Positions 17,793-28,047 of a DNA stretch of 64,000 bases are shown one piece after another. The stretch spans positions 1-64,000 of the forward strand of contig NZ_JABBXD010000002.1 in assembly GCF_014750655.1 (NCBI RefSeq). The letters are read 5' to 3'. The position numbers were made by a program, and so were the translations under genes. The notes below the pieces were generated by a model. The model saw only the letters and a program-made list of their open reading frames with translations. It did no database searches and was not told the DNA's origin. Source of the DNA: Salinimonas profundi. GTDB lineage: Bacteria > Pseudomonadota > Gammaproteobacteria > Enterobacterales > Alteromonadaceae. Position 1 is the first letter of the stretch; every line of letters begins with the position of its first letter.

Positions 17793-18825
17793 TCACGGAT
17801 TCCTGTTTTGTCATACTTATGATACCCGGGATATTTTCAAACCAGTCAACGAACATTTCATGCTCTTTCTGCCCCACCATAATCGGGGAAACATGCGACT
17901 CCTCGTCATTCACATAGCGCTGCACATGAGGGTACTGCCATCCACCTTCATTACTGATATTACTGACCGGATCAGTCTGCGCGCCATATACCAGTGTGGG
18001 TACACCCAAAAGTGGTATCGCCGGTAGCATATCAGTTTGCGCCATCGTCACCCCACCGCGGGTAAGGGCCAGTTCAGCGCCCGCTTCTATTGAACTGTCC
18101 GGTACCAGCATATTCAGCCAGGGGCTGAACGTTTGCGCCACACCCAGCGACGCTTTATCAAAACGCTGCATCGGCGCCAGCAATACTAATCCGTCTGCCG
18201 CCTGGCTTTCGCGCGCGGCATTGACCGCCGCCAGTGCGCCCATTGAGTGACCAACAACAATAAGCGGACGTGGTGCGTCTTTTAATTCGGTACTGATAAA
18301 ATCAGCCATTTCCCGGCCGTCGGCAACTCCATAGCTTCGTTGCGAGTTTGCCTCGCCATGACCGGGCAAATCCGGCGCGACCACATCAAACCCCAGATAA
18401 TGGAAGTAGCTTATGGTAAATGCCCAGATATTCTTATCCCCGCCATGACCATGAAGCAGGAGCACCGTACCTTGATATTGATTCTCCAGCTGCTCGTCTA
18501 ACAGCAGCACTTTTTCTACCACTTTTGAGCCTGAATCCACGCTCGATGTTAATTTCAGACCGTATTCGGACGTGGATGCAGTATTGGTATCGGTTGGTTG
18601 AGCAGGAGAAGCCGCACTGTACAAATATTGCGTGCAAAATGACGTGGTACTGCTGCAATAATCCCTCGTGGAGACATTTATTATTTTATATAACTCGTCA
18701 ACACTTCCCTTACTGAAAACAGGTTTCAACTTTGCATTTTCAATCTCATCAGCGACTAAACCGGCGCAGCCGGAAACCAGGAAAACCAGTGCGCAGATAT
18801 TTGTTATGGTGAGAAAGCGTTTCAC
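17785..18825 (-). CDS. Lipoprotein alpha/beta hydrolase
   Basis: A 346-residue predicted lipoprotein with lipobox FLVSGC. The alpha/beta hydrolase domain occupies the C-terminal two thirds. LLLHGHGG gives the oxyanion region, GHSMGA carries the nucleophile serine, and the catalytic histidine is probably in the late YVNDEESHVSP stretch. The enzyme is probably an esterase/lipase-like or lysophospholipase-like protein anchored to a membrane; its substrate is unknown. It heads a run with Nudix and RDD genes. Confidence 0.82.
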   Translation of the reverse strand: MKRFLTITNICALVFLVSGCAGLVADEIENAKLKPVFSKGSVDELYKIINVSTRDYCSSTTSFCTQYLYSAASPAQPTDTNTASTSEYGLKLTSSVDSGSKVVEKVLLLDEQLENQYQGTVLLLHGHGGDKNIWAFTISYFHYLGFDVVAPDLPGHGEANSQRSYGVADGREMADFISTELKDAPRPLIVVGHSMGALAAVNAARESQAADGLVLLAPMQRFDKASLGVAQTFSPWLNMLVPDSSIEAGAELALTRGGVTMAQTDMLPAIPLLGVPTLVYGAQTDPVSNISNEGGWQYPHVQRYVNDEESHVSPIMVGQKEHEMFVDWFENIPGIISMTKQESVSE

Positions 18826-18863
18826 TGTTTTTTGTCCTTAAAAAAACCATTCCTGTTACAAAC

Positions 18864-18884
18864 AAAAAGGGAGCCTCGGCTCCC
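18864..18884 (-). terminator. greA intrinsic terminator
   Basis: GGGAGCC/GGCTCCC (18869-18875 and 18878-18884) forms a tight hairpin immediately after the greA stop, and the minus-strand transcript continues with TTTTTG. Confidence 0.85.
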
Positions 18885-18889
18885 TTTGC

Positions 18890-19366
18890 TTAAATATATT
18901 CTACTTCAGTAATTTCAAACTCAACGGTACCAGAGGGCGTTTCGATGTTCACCACATCATCTACCTCTTTGCCAATCAGGCCCCGCGCGATGGGCGAGTT
19001 AACCGAGATCAGATTGTTTTTGATATCCGCCTCGTCGTCACCCACAATGCGATAGCGGGTTTCTTTATCGGTTTCAAGGTTCATGATGGTCACCGTTGTG
19101 CCAAAAATAACCTTGCCGGTGTTTTCCATTTTGGTCACATCGATAATTTGCGCGTTGGAAAGCTTACCCTCGATATCCTGAATACGGCCTTCGCAAAAGC
19201 TTTGTTGCTCGCGCGCCGCATGATACTCAGCGTTTTCCTTCAAATCGCCATGCTCGCGCGCTTCGGCGATGGATTCGATAATGCGGGGGCGCGTTACAGT
19301 TTTCAGTTCGTTAAGCTCGTTGCGCAGAAGCTCTGCACCGTGAGCAGTCATTGGATACTGAGCCAT
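18890..19366 (-). CDS. greA: Transcription elongation factor GreA
   Basis: A 158-residue secondary-channel factor that stimulates transcript cleavage in backtracked RNA polymerase. The N-terminal coiled coil ([16 protein letters not shown], then acidic tip residues in [15 protein letters not shown]) and the C-terminal FKBP-like domain ([18 protein letters not shown]) are complete, and the length equals that of E. coli GreA. It lies behind carB as in E. coli relatives, but two terminators separate it from carB, so it probably has its own promoter. Confidence 0.97.
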   Translation of the reverse strand: MAQYPMTAHGAELLRNELNELKTVTRPRIIESIAEAREHGDLKENAEYHAAREQQSFCEGRIQDIEGKLSNAQIIDVTKMENTGKVIFGTTVTIMNLETDKETRYRIVGDDEADIKNNLISVNSPIARGLIGKEVDDVVNIETPSGTVEFEITEVEYI

Positions 19367-19404
19367 GGTATTGTCTCACCTGTGTTTTTTGGATTGTCAT
19401 GATC

Positions 19405-19430
19405 AAAAAAAGTGCGCCATTAAGGCGCAC
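19405..19430 (-). terminator. Second carAB terminator
   Basis: Perfect stem GTGCGCC/GGCGCAC (19412-19418 and 19424-19430) with a 5-base loop, followed on the minus strand by seven T. Confidence 0.88.
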
Positions 19431-19450
19431 AGTTTTCGTTATTAATGTAA

Positions 19451-19477
19451 AACAGGATACCTCGTATCCTGTTTTTT
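19451..19477. terminator. First terminator after carB
   Basis: A perfect 10-bp stem AACAGGATAC/GTATCCTGTT (19451-19460 and 19464-19473) with a 3-base loop lies 4 bases after the last codon region of carB. Plus-strand reading gives a T-run, and minus-strand reading gives TTTTA. Confidence 0.75.
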
Positions 19478-19481
19478 GTCA

Positions 19482-22400
19482 TCAACGTTTAATTCGCGCG
19501 TGTAATTCCTGTACGGAAGTAGCACGATCGCGATCATCTGCCGACTTAGCCTGAACCGTTGCAAACGCAGCGTTCATGGTCGTTGTATAGGTGATTTTAT
19601 TAAGCAGTGCTTCGCGGCGGATATAGACAGAGTCGGTGATTGCCTGACGTCCTTCGGTGGTATTAATGATGTAGTCATATACCCCGTTTTTGATGGAATC
19701 AACAATATTTGGCCGCCCTTCAGATACTTTATTAACAACCGAGCTCATGATGCCAGCATCATATAACTGAGTTGCCGTACCGCGGGTACACTCGATCTCA
19801 AAGCCATTTTCCGTCAAAAGTTTTGCCAGCTCAATAACACGGGCTTTATCGGTGTCTCTGACTGAAAGCAGCACCTTACCTTCTTTAGGCAATGGTGCAC
19901 CAGCGCCCAGATTGGCTTTGGCATAGGCCTCTTCAAACGTTTCACCAACGCCCATGACCTCGCCGGTAGAGCGCATTTCAGGACCAAGCAGCGGATCAAC
20001 ACCCTGGAACTTCGCAAATGGAAGAACCACTTCTTTTACCGCGTAAAACGGTGGGATGACTTCCTCAGTCACACCCTGCTCTGCCAGGCTGACGCCCGCC
20101 ATTGCCCGCGCAGCCACTTTGGCTAACGGGATACCCGTTGCTTTTGATACAAACGGTACCGTTCGCGCAGCACGCGGGTTGACTTCAATCAGATAAACTT
20201 CGCCATCCTTCACCGCGAACTGGGTATTCATCAGACCAACCACGCCCAGCTCAAGTGCCATATCTTTAACCTGCTGACGCATCACATCCTGAATGTCTTT
20301 AGGCAAAGAATGTGGCGGCAGTGAACAGGCTGAATCACCAGAGTGAACCCCCGCTTGCTCAATGTGTTCCATGATGCCGCCGATGACCACATCGGTGCCA
20401 TCACACATCGCATCGATATCGACTTCAATAGCGTCGTCCAGAAAACGGTCCAGCAATACCGGCGAATCGTTAGACACCTTCACCGCCTCATTCAGATAGC
20501 GTTTCAGGTCTTTCATGTCATACACGATTTCCATTGCGCGGCCACCAAGTACGTAAGATGGACGAACGACCAGCGGAAAACCAATCTCGTCAGCCCGCTC
20601 AAGCGCTTCCTGCATATTACTGACAGTTGCATTGGCAGGTTGCTTCAGACTTAACTTATTGACCATGTGCTGGAAACGCTCACGATCTTCAGCGCGATCA
20701 ATTGCATCCGGAGCGGTACCAATGATAGGCACACCATTAGCCTCCAGTGCACGGGCCAGCTTAAGTGGCGTTTGTCCGCCGTACTGTACAATCACACCTT
20801 TAGGCTTTTCCTTTGCCACGATTTCAAGTACATCTTCCAGTGTCACCGGCTCAAAGTACAACCGGTCTGATGTATCATAATCCGTTGAAACCGTTTCCGG
20901 GTTACAGTTGACCATAATGGTCTCATAACCGTCCTCACGCAGTGCCAATGCAGCATGCACGCAACAATAATCAAATTCGATACCCTGACCGATACGGTTT
21001 GGCCCGCCACCCAACACCATGATTTTATCGTTGTCAGTGGGGTTGGCCTCACACTCTTCGTCATACGTCGAGTACAGATAGGCTGTACTGGTGGAAAATT
21101 CCGCCGCGCACGTGTCCACGCGCTTGTACACCGGGAAGATATCGAACCCACGGCGTACATCACGCACGTCACTTTCAGCAACGTTAGTCAGCTCAGCAAG
21201 TCGCGCATCTGAGAAGCCTTTACGCTTCAACGTGCGCATCATCTGTGCATCGATATTACTAATACCCAGTTCGGTTACCTGGTTCTCTAACAGGACCAGA
21301 TCTTCCAGTTGTACCAGATACCAGCGGTCAACATTGGTCAGCTCGAAGACTTCATCCACTGTCATGCCTAAACGAAACGCGTCAGCGATATACCAGATCC
21401 GCTCTGCACCAGGCTCTCTGAGTTCATAAATCAGCTTACTACGCGCATCCGCATCATCCAGATTAATCATGGGGTTGAGGCCCGTGGCACCGACTTCCAA
21501 CCCGCGCAATGCTTTTTGCAAAGACTCCTGCTGATTGCGGCCAATTGCCATGACTTCACCCACCGACTTCATCTGCGTGGTCAGGCGATCGTTCGCCCCG
21601 GCAAATTTTTCAAAGTTAAAGCGTGGAATTTTGGTAACCACATAATCGATGGACGGTTCAAACGATGCCGGCGTCAGACCACCGGTGATGTCATTGTCCA
21701 ACTCATCAAGGGAATAACCCACTGCCAGTTTCGCTGCTACCTTGGCGATCGGAAAGCCGGTCGCTTTGGACGCCAGCGCCGAAGAGCGCGAAACACGCGG
21801 GTTCATTTCAATGATAACCATTCGCCCGGTTTCAGGGTCCACACCAAACTGAACGTTAGAGCCGCCGGTTTCAACACCAATTTCACGCAACACAGCCATT
21901 GCTGCATTACGCATAATCTGAAATTCTTTGTCTGTCAGCGTTTGTGCAGGTGCAACGGTAATTGAGTCGCCAGTGTGTACGCCCATAGCATCGAAGTTTT
22001 CAATGGTACAGACAATGATGCAGTTATCATTTTTGTCCCGCACCACTTCCATTTCATATTCTTTCCAGCCAATCAGCGATTCATCTATCAGTAGTTCATT
22101 GATTGGTGAGAGGTCCAAACCGCGGTGACAGATTTCATTGAACTCATCGATATTATAAGCAATACCACCACCTGAGCCACCCATGGTAAAAGACGGTCTG
22201 ATAATGCAGGGAAATCCGATGCGGGTAAGCACATCGTGCGCTTCTTCCATGCTGTGTGCAATCTCAGCGCGAGGGCATTCAAGTCCGATGTTTCGCATTG
22301 CCTTATCAAAGCGGTCTCGGTCCTCTGCTTTATCAATGGCATCAGCGGTAGCACCAATAAGCTCAACATCAAACTCCTCTAATACCCCCTTGCGATCAAG

Positions 22401-22703
22401 CTCCAGGGCGCAGTTCAATGCGGTCTGGCCACCCATTGTGGGCAATACGGCATCAGGACGTTCTTTTTCGATGATTTTGCGCACCACTTCCCAGTGAATC
22501 GGCTCGATATAGGTAGCATCAGCCATTTCCGGATCAGTCATGATGGTGGCAGGATTCGAGTTCACCAGAATAACCCGATACCCTTCTTCACGCAGTGCTT
22601 TACAGGCTTGCGCGCCTGAGTAATCAAATTCACAGGCCTGGCCAATTACAATAGGCCCGGCTCCCAGTATCAATATACTTTTAAGGTCGGTACGTTTTGG
22701 CAT
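19482..22703 (-). CDS. carB: Carbamoyl-phosphate synthase large subunit
   Basis: A 1073-residue enzyme, the same length as E. coli CarB, that makes carbamoyl phosphate for arginine and pyrimidines. Two homologous halves each hold an ATP-grasp domain: the first begins at [23 protein letters not shown] and the second at [22 protein letters not shown]-terminal MGS-like allosteric domain follows (about residues 935-1073). It lies 12 bases after carA with no terminator between, so the pair forms an operon. Confidence 0.98.
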   Translation of the reverse strand: MPKRTDLKSILILGAGPIVIGQACEFDYSGAQACKALREEGYRVILVNSNPATIMTDPEMADATYIEPIHWEVVRKIIEKERPDAVLPTMGGQTALNCALELDRKGVLEEFDVELIGATADAIDKAEDRDRFDKAMRNIGLECPRAEIAHSMEEAHDVLTRIGFPCIIRPSFTMGGSGGGIAYNIDEFNEICHRGLDLSPINELLIDESLIGWKEYEMEVVRDKNDNCIIVCTIENFDAMGVHTGDSITVAPAQTLTDKEFQIMRNAAMAVLREIGVETGGSNVQFGVDPETGRMVIIEMNPRVSRSSALASKATGFPIAKVAAKLAVGYSLDELDNDITGGLTPASFEPSIDYVVTKIPRFNFEKFAGANDRLTTQMKSVGEVMAIGRNQQESLQKALRGLEVGATGLNPMINLDDADARSKLIYELREPGAERIWYIADAFRLGMTVDEVFELTNVDRWYLVQLEDLVLLENQVTELGISNIDAQMMRTLKRKGFSDARLAELTNVAESDVRDVRRGFDIFPVYKRVDTCAAEFSTSTAYLYSTYDEECEANPTDNDKIMVLGGGPNRIGQGIEFDYCCVHAALALREDGYETIMVNCNPETVSTDYDTSDRLYFEPVTLEDVLEIVAKEKPKGVIVQYGGQTPLKLARALEANGVPIIGTAPDAIDRAEDRERFQHMVNKLSLKQPANATVSNMQEALERADEIGFPLVVRPSYVLGGRAMEIVYDMKDLKRYLNEAVKVSNDSPVLLDRFLDDAIEVDIDAMCDGTDVVIGGIMEHIEQAGVHSGDSACSLPPHSLPKDIQDVMRQQVKDMALELGVVGLMNTQFAVKDGEVYLIEVNPRAARTVPFVSKATGIPLAKVAARAMAGVSLAEQGVTEEVIPPFYAVKEVVLPFAKFQGVDPLLGPEMRSTGEVMGVGETFEEAYAKANLGAGAPLPKEGKVLLSVRDTDKARVIELAKLLTENGFEIECTRGTATQLYDAGIMSSVVNKVSEGRPNIVDSIKNGVYDYIINTTEGRQAITDSVYIRREALLNKITYTTTMNAAFATVQAKSADDRDRATSVQELHARIKR

Positions 22704-22715
22704 AGTGGGCGTGTC

Positions 22716-23846
22716 CTACTGCTTTGATTGTTCGATAAGTTCAATGAAGTGATCAAAAAGCGCGCTGGCTTCCTGCGGACCCGGGCTGGCTTCAGGATGC
22801 CCCTGAAAACTGAATGCCGGCTTATCTTTGCGGTGAATCCCCTGCAAAGACTGATCGAACAAAGAAATATGTGTGACTTCAAGGTTATCCGGCAGATTCG
22901 TCTCATCAACCGCAAAACCATGGTTTTGGCTGGTGATCATGACCACATTACGTTTCAGATCTTTGACCGGGTGGTTAGCACCATGGTGACCAAACTTCAT
23001 TTTCACTGTGGTCGCACCGCTGGCAAGCGCCAGAAGCTGATGCCCAAGACAAATTCCAAATGTAGGGATACCTGCATCAACTATCGTGCGAATTGCCTCA
23101 ATGGCATAATCGCAGGGTGCCGGATCGCCCGGGCCGTTAGACAAGAATACGCCATCCGGATTCATTGCCATCACCTCAGAAGCTGGCGTCTGAGCGGGTA
23201 CCAGGGTAATTTTACAGCCCCGGTCCACCAGCATACGCAGAATATTGTGCTTAACACCGTAGTCATAAGCCACAACATGAAACTTAAGCTCTGAACCTTT
23301 GACATAACCCTGACCTAATTGCCATGAGCCGTCATCCCACTCTCTGGGAGCTTTAATACACACTTCTTTGGCTAAATCCATGCCTTTAAGACCCGGATAG
23401 TTTCGGGCCTGTTCTAACGCATCCTGTTCATCCAGTTCATCAGTGCACACAATACAACCATTTTGCGCACCTTTATCCCGCAACAACCGAGTGAGTCTGC
23501 GCGTATCGATATCAGCAATACCTACAACTCCTTTTTCAGTCAGGTATTCTGACAGCGTCTGGGTTTGTCTGAAATTGCTGGCAACCAATGGTAGATCGCG
23601 AATAACCAGGCCTTTGGACCAGATTTTATCAGCTTCGACGTCTTCAGGGTTGGTACCGGTATTACCGATGTGGGGATAAGTCAGGGTGATGATTTGTTCA
23701 GCGTAAGAGGGGTCAGTGAGGATTTCTTGATAACCTGTCATGGAAGTATTAAAAACGACTTCCCCGACGGCCGTGCCTTTAGCACCTATCGCCGTACCTT
23801 TAAAAACAGACCCATCCTCTAACACCAATAGGGCAGAATTAGCCAA
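22716..23846 (-). CDS. carA: Carbamoyl-phosphate synthase small subunit
   Basis: A 376-residue glutamine amidotransferase subunit that feeds ammonia to CarB. The class I glutaminase nucleophile is in [15 protein letters not shown], and the catalytic H and E are in [12 protein letters not shown] chose a TTG start at 23846 because a perfect GGAGG lies 5 bases upstream and the product then begins [13 protein letters not shown], matching other CarA proteins. An in-frame extension up to 23885 has no family support. A terminator-like hairpin and a short reading frame lie in the leader. Confidence 0.96.
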   Translation of the reverse strand: MANSALLVLEDGSVFKGTAIGAKGTAVGEVVFNTSMTGYQEILTDPSYAEQIITLTYPHIGNTGTNPEDVEADKIWSKGLVIRDLPLVASNFRQTQTLSEYLTEKGVVGIADIDTRRLTRLLRDKGAQNGCIVCTDELDEQDALEQARNYPGLKGMDLAKEVCIKAPREWDDGSWQLGQGYVKGSELKFHVVAYDYGVKHNILRMLVDRGCKITLVPAQTPASEVMAMNPDGVFLSNGPGDPAPCDYAIEAIRTIVDAGIPTFGICLGHQLLALASGATTVKMKFGHHGANHPVKDLKRNVVMITSQNHGFAVDETNLPDNLEVTHISLFDQSLQGIHRKDKPAFSFQGHPEASPGPQEASALFDHFIELIEQSKQ

Positions 23847-23859
23847 GTCAACCTCCAAA

Positions 23860-23934
23860 TTAAGGATAACCGAGAGTTCCAACAAACATTGTTAAAACAC
23901 ACAAAAAACGGGAGGTGAGCATCATCATCAACAT
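23860..23934 (-). CDS. Possible carA leader peptide (24 codons)
   Basis: ATG at 23934 lies in the loop-proximal part of the leader hairpin. The frame runs across the T-rich tract and ends with TAA three bases before the carA GGAGG. The product would be hydrophobic (starting [14 protein letters not shown]). Its own ribosome binding site is poor (AACGGG). In-frame TTG codons exist upstream, extending to at most 38 codons. Overlap of a short frame with a terminator and U-rich tract recalls pyrBI/pyrE-type attenuation, but translation is unproven. Confidence 0.3.
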   Translation of the reverse strand: MLMMMLTSRFLCVLTMFVGTLGYP

Positions 23935-23941
23935 CCCGTTT
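23903..23941 (-). promoter_or_regulatory. Terminator-like hairpin in the carA leader (possible attenuator)
   Basis: The 8-bp stem AAACGGGA/TCCCGTTT (23906-23913 and 23934-23941) has a 20-base loop. On the minus strand it is followed by a T-rich tract (TTTTTTGTGTGTTTT). It lies about 60 bases upstream of the carA start and downstream of the predicted promoter, so it would act within the transcript. Confidence 0.55.
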
Positions 23942-24008
23942 GCAGTCTTTGCAGCTAATAAACCTGCACTGAGCAACCGTCAGCGCAAAATCTTGGCAAA
24001 TTCCAATA

Positions 24009-24037
24009 AGTATACAGCAGTATTTAAAACAGGTCTA
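24009..24037 (-). promoter_or_regulatory. Predicted sigma-70 promoter of carAB
   Basis: On the minus strand TAGACC (24032-24037) and TATACT (24009-24014) are separated by 17 bases. That is four of six matches at each of the -35 and -10 hexamers or better, with the TG-like context CTG before the -10. Transcription would begin near 24002. No convincing ArgR or PurR box was found. Confidence 0.4.
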
Positions 24038-24366
24038 CGGCGATTTGAGAAAACTTATAAAAATACCCATTTAGACGCGAAAAATCATGAAACACCGTGA
24101 AACATCCACTTTAGTGGGAAATCCGGTAAAGATAATCCTGTTTCCTCCGCCCGGTCACGTGGTGGCTTTCTGTCGAAAAAGCAGCCGAAAGTCATGTGAC
24201 AGACAGCAAACCTCAGTCGTGTAAGGTGTTGTATTCTCATCGCATACAGATGCCCTCATAACCGCACCTTTCTGCCGATACGTGCGCCAGTCGCCTGCTA
24301 ACCAATCATCAGGAACCGGGTTATGACTGATTCGTCTGCGCACCGCCTTATGAACGTCAACCTTTA
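24038..24366. other. Intergenic region between dapB and the carA promoter
   Basis: About 330 bases. A minus-strand frame runs through part of it (to 24155) but starts inside dapB and has no family resemblance. No RNA gene, strong hairpin with T-run, or repeat was recognised here. Confidence 0.5.
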
Positions 24367-25170
24367 TTAATCTGCTAATGCCAGTACATCTTTCATCGAA
24401 TACAGGCCCGCTGACTGCGTGGTGAGCCACTTTGCTGCTCTGACAGCGCCGTTGGCAAAGGTCAGACGACTGGATGCCTTGTGCGTAATCTCCAAACGCT
24501 CGCCAATATCTGCAAACATCGCCGTATGCTCACCCACAATATCGCCACCGCGGACAGTAGCAAAGCCAATCGTTTCGTGTTCCCGCTCGGGCTCATGGCC
24601 TTCTCTGCCATATACGGCACATTGTGATAAATCTCTGTCTAACTCATCTGCAATCGCTTCACCAATGGCCATGGCGGTGCCGGACGGGGCATCTTTTTTA
24701 AAACGGTGATGCGCTTCAGTAATTTCAATATCCGCGGTGCTTCCTAGCGCATTGGCGGCCTGCCTGACCAGCGCAAGCATCACATTGATACCCACACTGT
24801 AATTCGCTGCGAAAACCACGGGTATGTGTTTGGCGGCATCCCGTAAAACTGACATTTGTTCATCGGATAATCCGGTTGTGCCAATAACAACAGGCTTCTG
24901 GTTTGCTTTGCACCATTCCAGATTGTGTGTCAGGGCGGCCGGAAGCGTAAAGTCGATCATCACATCAATGTCTGATGGTCTGAGCGTGTTGACCGCGCAA
25001 CAATCTACAGACAACTTGCCAACACCAGCCAACTCACCTACGTTCATGCCCACCCAGGGTGAATCTTCTCTGACTGTGGCGGCAGCCAGTTTTGCGCGCT
25101 CATCGTTTTGTACAGCTTCAATAAGCACACGGCCCATACGACCATTTGCGCCAAAGATACCTACCTTCAT
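24367..25170 (-). CDS. dapB: 4-hydroxy-tetrahydrodipicolinate reductase
   Basis: A 267-residue enzyme of lysine/diaminopimelate synthesis, using NAD(P)H. The nucleotide-binding VGIFGANGRMGR is at the N-terminus, and the catalytic/substrate motif EAHHRFKKDAPSGTA is in the middle. I chose ATG 25170 because the product then starts MKVGIFGANGRMG, as in relatives; an upstream ATG at 25203 adds 11 unsupported residues. In many gammaproteobacteria dapB lies upstream of carAB, as it does here. Confidence 0.97.
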   Translation of the reverse strand: MKVGIFGANGRMGRVLIEAVQNDERAKLAAATVREDSPWVGMNVGELAGVGKLSVDCCAVNTLRPSDIDVMIDFTLPAALTHNLEWCKANQKPVVIGTTGLSDEQMSVLRDAAKHIPVVFAANYSVGINVMLALVRQAANALGSTADIEITEAHHRFKKDAPSGTAMAIGEAIADELDRDLSQCAVYGREGHEPEREHETIGFATVRGGDIVGEHTAMFADIGERLEITHKASSRLTFANGAVRAAKWLTTQSAGLYSMKDVLALAD

Positions 25171-25325
25171 ACTTTTATTCCCATACTCATCGTTACCCAG
25201 CATTTTGCCTGATGAAATTACGCTTGCAACTCATCTGCGTGTATATTACGCGTTCATACGATATGCTGCTTTTACCTTATAAGGCGCTTGCGCAGACAGA
25301 TAATGCCTGAATGATGGAGAAACCG

Positions 25326-26009
25326 ATGGAACGCCGCCTCGTCTGGGACCTGCCTACCCGACTCTTTCACTGGCTGCTTGTGGCCAGCCTGATTGTGCAG
25401 TATCTGACTGCAACCTGGATAGAAAACGCCATGCAGTGGCACTTTTACTGCGGTTACTTTACTCTTGGCCTGCTGGTATTTCGTCTCCTATGGGGCCTGG
25501 TCGGGCCAACCTACGCGCGCTTTACCCACTTTCTGACCTCCCCTGCCACTGTCCTCAATTACAATAAAACCCTGTTTTCTCGTCATAGTGTGGCCTATAC
25601 CGGTCATAATCCCCTTGGTGGTTATGTAGTGGTACTGATGCTGACAATGCTAATTACCCAAGCGGTAAGCGGGCTGTTTATGACAGACGACATATTTATG
25701 GAAGGGCCGTGGTATGCCAGTGCCAGTCAGTCAGTCCAGAATTGGATGAACACACTACACCGAACAGGATTTAACTGGCTGCTGGCAATTATTGCACTGC
25801 ATATTACCGCTGTGATTTTTTACGCAATATTTAAAAAACAGCCGCTCACGAGCGCTATGCTGCATGGAAAAAAGTCTACCAAGAAGCCCGCAATCCGTTC
25901 ATCAAAACTCTGGCTCGCAGCCTTCCTGGTAGTGGTAACCGCTATTTTAATTTACTATCTTGTGGTCATTGCACCACCGGCACCGGTTACCGAAGAGGTG
26001 TATTATTAA
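25326..26009 (+). CDS. Cytochrome b561 family protein
   Basis: A 227-residue inner-membrane di-heme cytochrome b of the Ni/Fe-hydrogenase-type b561 group. VWDLPTRLFHWLL contains one heme histidine, others are in WHFYCGYF and LHRTGFNW..LHITAV. A final hydrophobic segment with a proline-rich tail (APPAPVTEE) follows. I chose ATG 25326, which has GGAG six bases upstream, rather than 25311. Electron partner unknown; no c-type cytochrome gene is directly adjacent. Convergent with prpE. Confidence 0.85.
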   Translation: MERRLVWDLPTRLFHWLLVASLIVQYLTATWIENAMQWHFYCGYFTLGLLVFRLLWGLVGPTYARFTHFLTSPATVLNYNKTLFSRHSVAYTGHNPLGGYVVVLMLTMLITQAVSGLFMTDDIFMEGPWYASASQSVQNWMNTLHRTGFNWLLAIIALHITAVIFYAIFKKQPLTSAMLHGKKSTKKPAIRSSKLWLAAFLVVVTAILIYYLVVIAPPAPVTEEVYY

Positions 26010-26041
26010 AAGCGCTATGCTTGGACACGGCGTCCCTGATA

Positions 26042-27928
26042 TTAACTGATCACGCCTTTTTTACGCATGCATTGTTTTACATCGTCAATGGCCTGGGGAT
26101 CATCAATGGTAGAAGGCACATTGAGCGGTTCATTGGATACCATTTGTCTTAATACTTTTCGCAATATTTTTCCTGACCGTGTCTTAGGCAGGCGCGGAAC
26201 AACGATCGCCTGTTTAAAGCTGGCAACTGGTCCGATAGCATCGCGTACCATGGCAATAAGTTCAGCCTCCAGTGTGGCCTCATCGATAGCAGCACCGTCT
26301 TTTAGCAATACCATCCCCAGCGGGACCTGCCCTTTCATACTATCAGCCACGCCAATAACCGTGCATTCAGCCACCGCGGGATGTGCAGCCAGTACTTCTT
26401 CCATTTCGCCGGTGGAGAGTCGGTGACCTGCTACATTTATGACATCATCGGTTCTGCCCATAATAAAAACATAACCGTCATTATCTTTATAGCCTCCGTC
26501 ACCAGAACAATAATAGCCATCGTAACGTGACAAATAGCTGGCCTTAAACCGTTCATCATCCTGCCAAATGGTTGGCAGACACCCTGGTGGTAAGGGCAGC
26601 CTGATGGCAATGGCCCCCTGTTCACCTGCGGGCAGCGTATTGCCTGATTCATCCAGCACCTGAACATTGAAGCCAGGTACCGGCAGCGTCGAGGAACCGG
26701 GTTTTGTGTTAAATGCCTCGATGCCCACTGGGTTGGCACAAATCGGCCAGCCGGTTTCTGTTTGCCACCAATGGTCTATCACCGGTTTGCCCGTGTGCTC
26801 GCGGGTCCAGTCATAGGTAGCGGGATCGAGTCGCTCGCCAGCCATGTAAACAGCTCGCAGACTGGACAGTGCCTGCGCGTTAATTTTCTTACCGTCGGGA
26901 TCTTCCTTTCGAATGGCTCTGAAGGCCGTTGGCGCGGCAAAAATCACATTCACCTTATACTCTTCTATCACTCGCCAGAAAGCACCGGCATCTGGTGTCT
27001 TAACTGGTTTGCCTTCATACATAATCGTCGTCGCCCCGTAAATTAAAGGACCGTAAATAATGTATGAGTGGCCCACCACCCAGCCAACATCTGACGCCGC
27101 CCAGAAGACATCCCCTGGTTTAATATTGTAGATTGCGCTTAACGAAAAATTCAGCGCGACGGCATGACCGCCGTTATCGCGTACCACGCCCTTGGGTTTA
27201 CCCGTGGTGCCGGAGGTGTACAAGATATATAACGGATCGGTGGCATTCACCGACGTGCAGGCAGCAGGCTGCGCATGTTGCGTCACGTCACACCAGTCAC
27301 TGTCCCGGGTGGCGTCCAGGGTAGCGGAGACTTGTTCGCGCTGATAAACAATGCAGTGATTAACCGAATGACTGGCCAGTCTGATTGCTTCATCCACCAG
27401 CGGCTTATACGCGATGACACGATCAACCTCTATACCACAGGACGCGGTGACAATCACATCAGGTTTAGCATCGTCAATTCTGACAGCCAGCTCGCGGGGC
27501 GCAAAACCGCCAAACACCACAGAATGAATAGCCCCAAGCCGAGCACAGGCCAGCATGGCAATCGCCGCCTGGGGAATCATTGGCATGTATATGACAACCC
27601 TGTCACCTTTTTCCACGCCTTTTTGCTTCAATGCTCCGGCAAACTGGCTGACTTCATTAAGTAAGTCTTGATAAGTAAACGATTGTTTTGTGCCTGTAAC
27701 CGGGGAGTCGTAAATGAGAGCAAGCTGATCGCCTCTGCCGTGCTTCACATGATGATCAAGCGCCATGTAGCAGGTATTCATCTGACCATCAGCAAACCAT
27801 TCGTCCCGACCTGCTGTGTCAGACAATATTGTTTCGGGAAACGTATACCAGGGAAGTTTTCTGGCCTGCTCCTGCCAAAATCCTCTGGGGTCAGAAATCG
27901 CGCGTTTATACTGTGATTGATAATCCAT
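26042..27928 (-). CDS. prpE: Propionyl-CoA synthetase (PrpE-like)
   Basis: A 628-residue AMP-forming acyl-CoA synthetase, identical in length to E. coli PrpE. The P-loop-like ILYTSGTTGKPKGVVRD, the acetyl/propionyl-type DHWWQTETGWP and the C-terminal KTRSGKILRKVLR lysine motif are all intact. I chose ATG 27928 with AGGA seven bases upstream. The N-terminal and core pattern (MPMIPQAAIAMLACARLGAIHSVVFGG) favours propionyl over acetyl specificity, though both can be used by family members. No prpBCD genes are nearby, so it is detached from the methylcitrate operon. Confidence 0.85.
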   Translation of the reverse strand: MDYQSQYKRAISDPRGFWQEQARKLPWYTFPETILSDTAGRDEWFADGQMNTCYMALDHHVKHGRGDQLALIYDSPVTGTKQSFTYQDLLNEVSQFAGALKQKGVEKGDRVVIYMPMIPQAAIAMLACARLGAIHSVVFGGFAPRELAVRIDDAKPDVIVTASCGIEVDRVIAYKPLVDEAIRLASHSVNHCIVYQREQVSATLDATRDSDWCDVTQHAQPAACTSVNATDPLYILYTSGTTGKPKGVVRDNGGHAVALNFSLSAIYNIKPGDVFWAASDVGWVVGHSYIIYGPLIYGATTIMYEGKPVKTPDAGAFWRVIEEYKVNVIFAAPTAFRAIRKEDPDGKKINAQALSSLRAVYMAGERLDPATYDWTREHTGKPVIDHWWQTETGWPICANPVGIEAFNTKPGSSTLPVPGFNVQVLDESGNTLPAGEQGAIAIRLPLPPGCLPTIWQDDERFKASYLSRYDGYYCSGDGGYKDNDGYVFIMGRTDDVINVAGHRLSTGEMEEVLAAHPAVAECTVIGVADSMKGQVPLGMVLLKDGAAIDEATLEAELIAMVRDAIGPVASFKQAIVVPRLPKTRSGKILRKVLRQMVSNEPLNVPSTIDDPQAIDDVKQCMRKKGVIS

Positions 27929-28047
27929 GATAGTGTCCTGTGTAGGCAAGCAGACGCTGTAGAGTCTGATAAAACCGTTCGACTCTCTCTACACTAGTAC
28001 ACTTTTTCAACATCAGGGATAAGACTTCAGCCTTATATGCGTATACC

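Noticed and set aside
22728-23294. Plus-strand 188-codon frame antisense to carA
   Set aside because: Fully inside a conserved gene on the other strand, with no independent support.
24155-24430. Minus-strand 91-codon frame between dapB and carA
   Set aside because: It begins inside dapB, has no ribosome binding site or family pattern, and its composition looks like non-coding sequence.
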